Below the pieces are notes generated by a model, which did not search any database, had not been told where the DNA came from, and saw nothing but the letters and a program-made list of their open reading frames with translations. A stretch of 5,146 bases of DNA from Solirubrobacterales bacterium (GTDB lineage Bacteria; Actinomycetota; Thermoleophilia; Solirubrobacterales; 70-9): positions 1-5,146 of the forward strand of contig JASLJO010000187.1 of assembly GCA_030152505.1 (NCBI GenBank). The letters are read 5' to 3'. This document shows positions 5,028-5,146 of the stretch, piece after piece. The position numbers and the translations under genes are program-made. How positions within the stretch are numbered: the stretch's first letter is position 1; every line of letters begins with the position of its first letter.

Positions 5028-5146
5028 ATGAACGACGACTGGCGACTTCAAATCGATGGCAAGGACGGCGGCGGCGCGACGCCGATGGTGGCGGGACTCG
5101 ACGCGGGCGAGCTCGAGCACGATCTCAGCGACGCCTTCCACGACAA
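5028..5146 (+). CDS. Unidentified protein, N-terminal 39 codons only
   Basis: An open frame starts at ATG 5028 and runs off the window end. The visible start is MNDDWRLQIDG, then a Gly-rich stretch, then LDAGELEHDLSDAFHD. It is acidic, hydrophilic, has no signal peptide and no recognisable motif. I do not recognise the family. Evidence that it is real: the frame is open, codon third positions are GC-rich as in the neighbours, and a -10-like TATGTT (5015-5020) sits 7 nt before the ATG, the spacing expected for a leaderless actinobacterial message. It is divergent from degV with only 26 bp between start codons. Confidence 0.6.
   Translation, partial: MNDDWRLQIDGKDGGGATPMVAGLDAGELEHDLSDAFHD

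Noticed and set aside
4159..5031. A 290-codon open frame on the + strand, antisense to degV
   Set aside because: Shadow of degV; low-complexity product without motifs, whereas the - strand shows all DegV motifs in order.
1..5146. CRISPR array, tRNA, rRNA, riboswitch, insertion sequence or attachment site
   Set aside because: None visible by eye: no regularly spaced repeats, no cloverleaf, no transposase or integrase motifs.

Overview
This window comes from a high-GC bacterial chromosome. It has GTG starts, GGAG-type ribosome sites, TAnnnT-like -10 elements placed almost on top of start codons, and long shadow frames on the opposite strand. These traits suggest a high-GC actinobacterium. A Thermoleophilia-like lineage is possible, but that is a guess from protein flavour and not proven here. 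No tRNA, rRNA, CRISPR array, transposase or integrase is visible.

Layout from left to right: (i) the 3' part of an ECF-type RNA polymerase sigma factor (+ strand, cut by the window edge); (ii) three tandem TetR-family regulators on the - strand, transcribed in the order TetR-3 (2549->1845), TetR-2 (1839->1171), TetR-1 (1105->500); (iii) a 167-bp non-coding gap, from which a PLP-dependent glutamate decarboxylase (GAD, + strand, 2717-4087) is read divergently from TetR-3; (iv) a DegV-family lipid-binding protein (- strand, 5001->4105) convergent with GAD; (v) the first 39 codons of an unidentified gene (+ strand, from 5028) divergent from degV and running off the edge.

The most interesting part is the TetR array. 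The three regulators are clearly paralogous, and their DNA-recognition helices are almost identical (VSR[T/A]TFY). A 19-bp element, GATAAACGCnnnnGTACAC, occurs exactly twice: once between TetR-2 and TetR-1, and once in the TetR-3/GAD divergent gap, abutting the TetR-3 start codon. My inference is a small cross-regulating and autoregulating TetR circuit whose members may compete for one operator and control each other, and possibly the divergent GAD. GAD converts glutamate to GABA and consumes a proton, so the circuit could tie a chemical signal to acid or nitrogen/GABA metabolism. The ligand is unknown and nothing in the sequence identifies it.

Other points of note: a perfect 9-bp hairpin that contains the stop codons of both convergent genes GAD and degV, with an overlapping alternative hairpin; overlapping back-to-back -10 elements in a 26-bp divergent gap at the right edge, which suggest leaderless or near-leaderless transcripts; and a His at the GAD position where the E. 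coli enzyme has Gln163.
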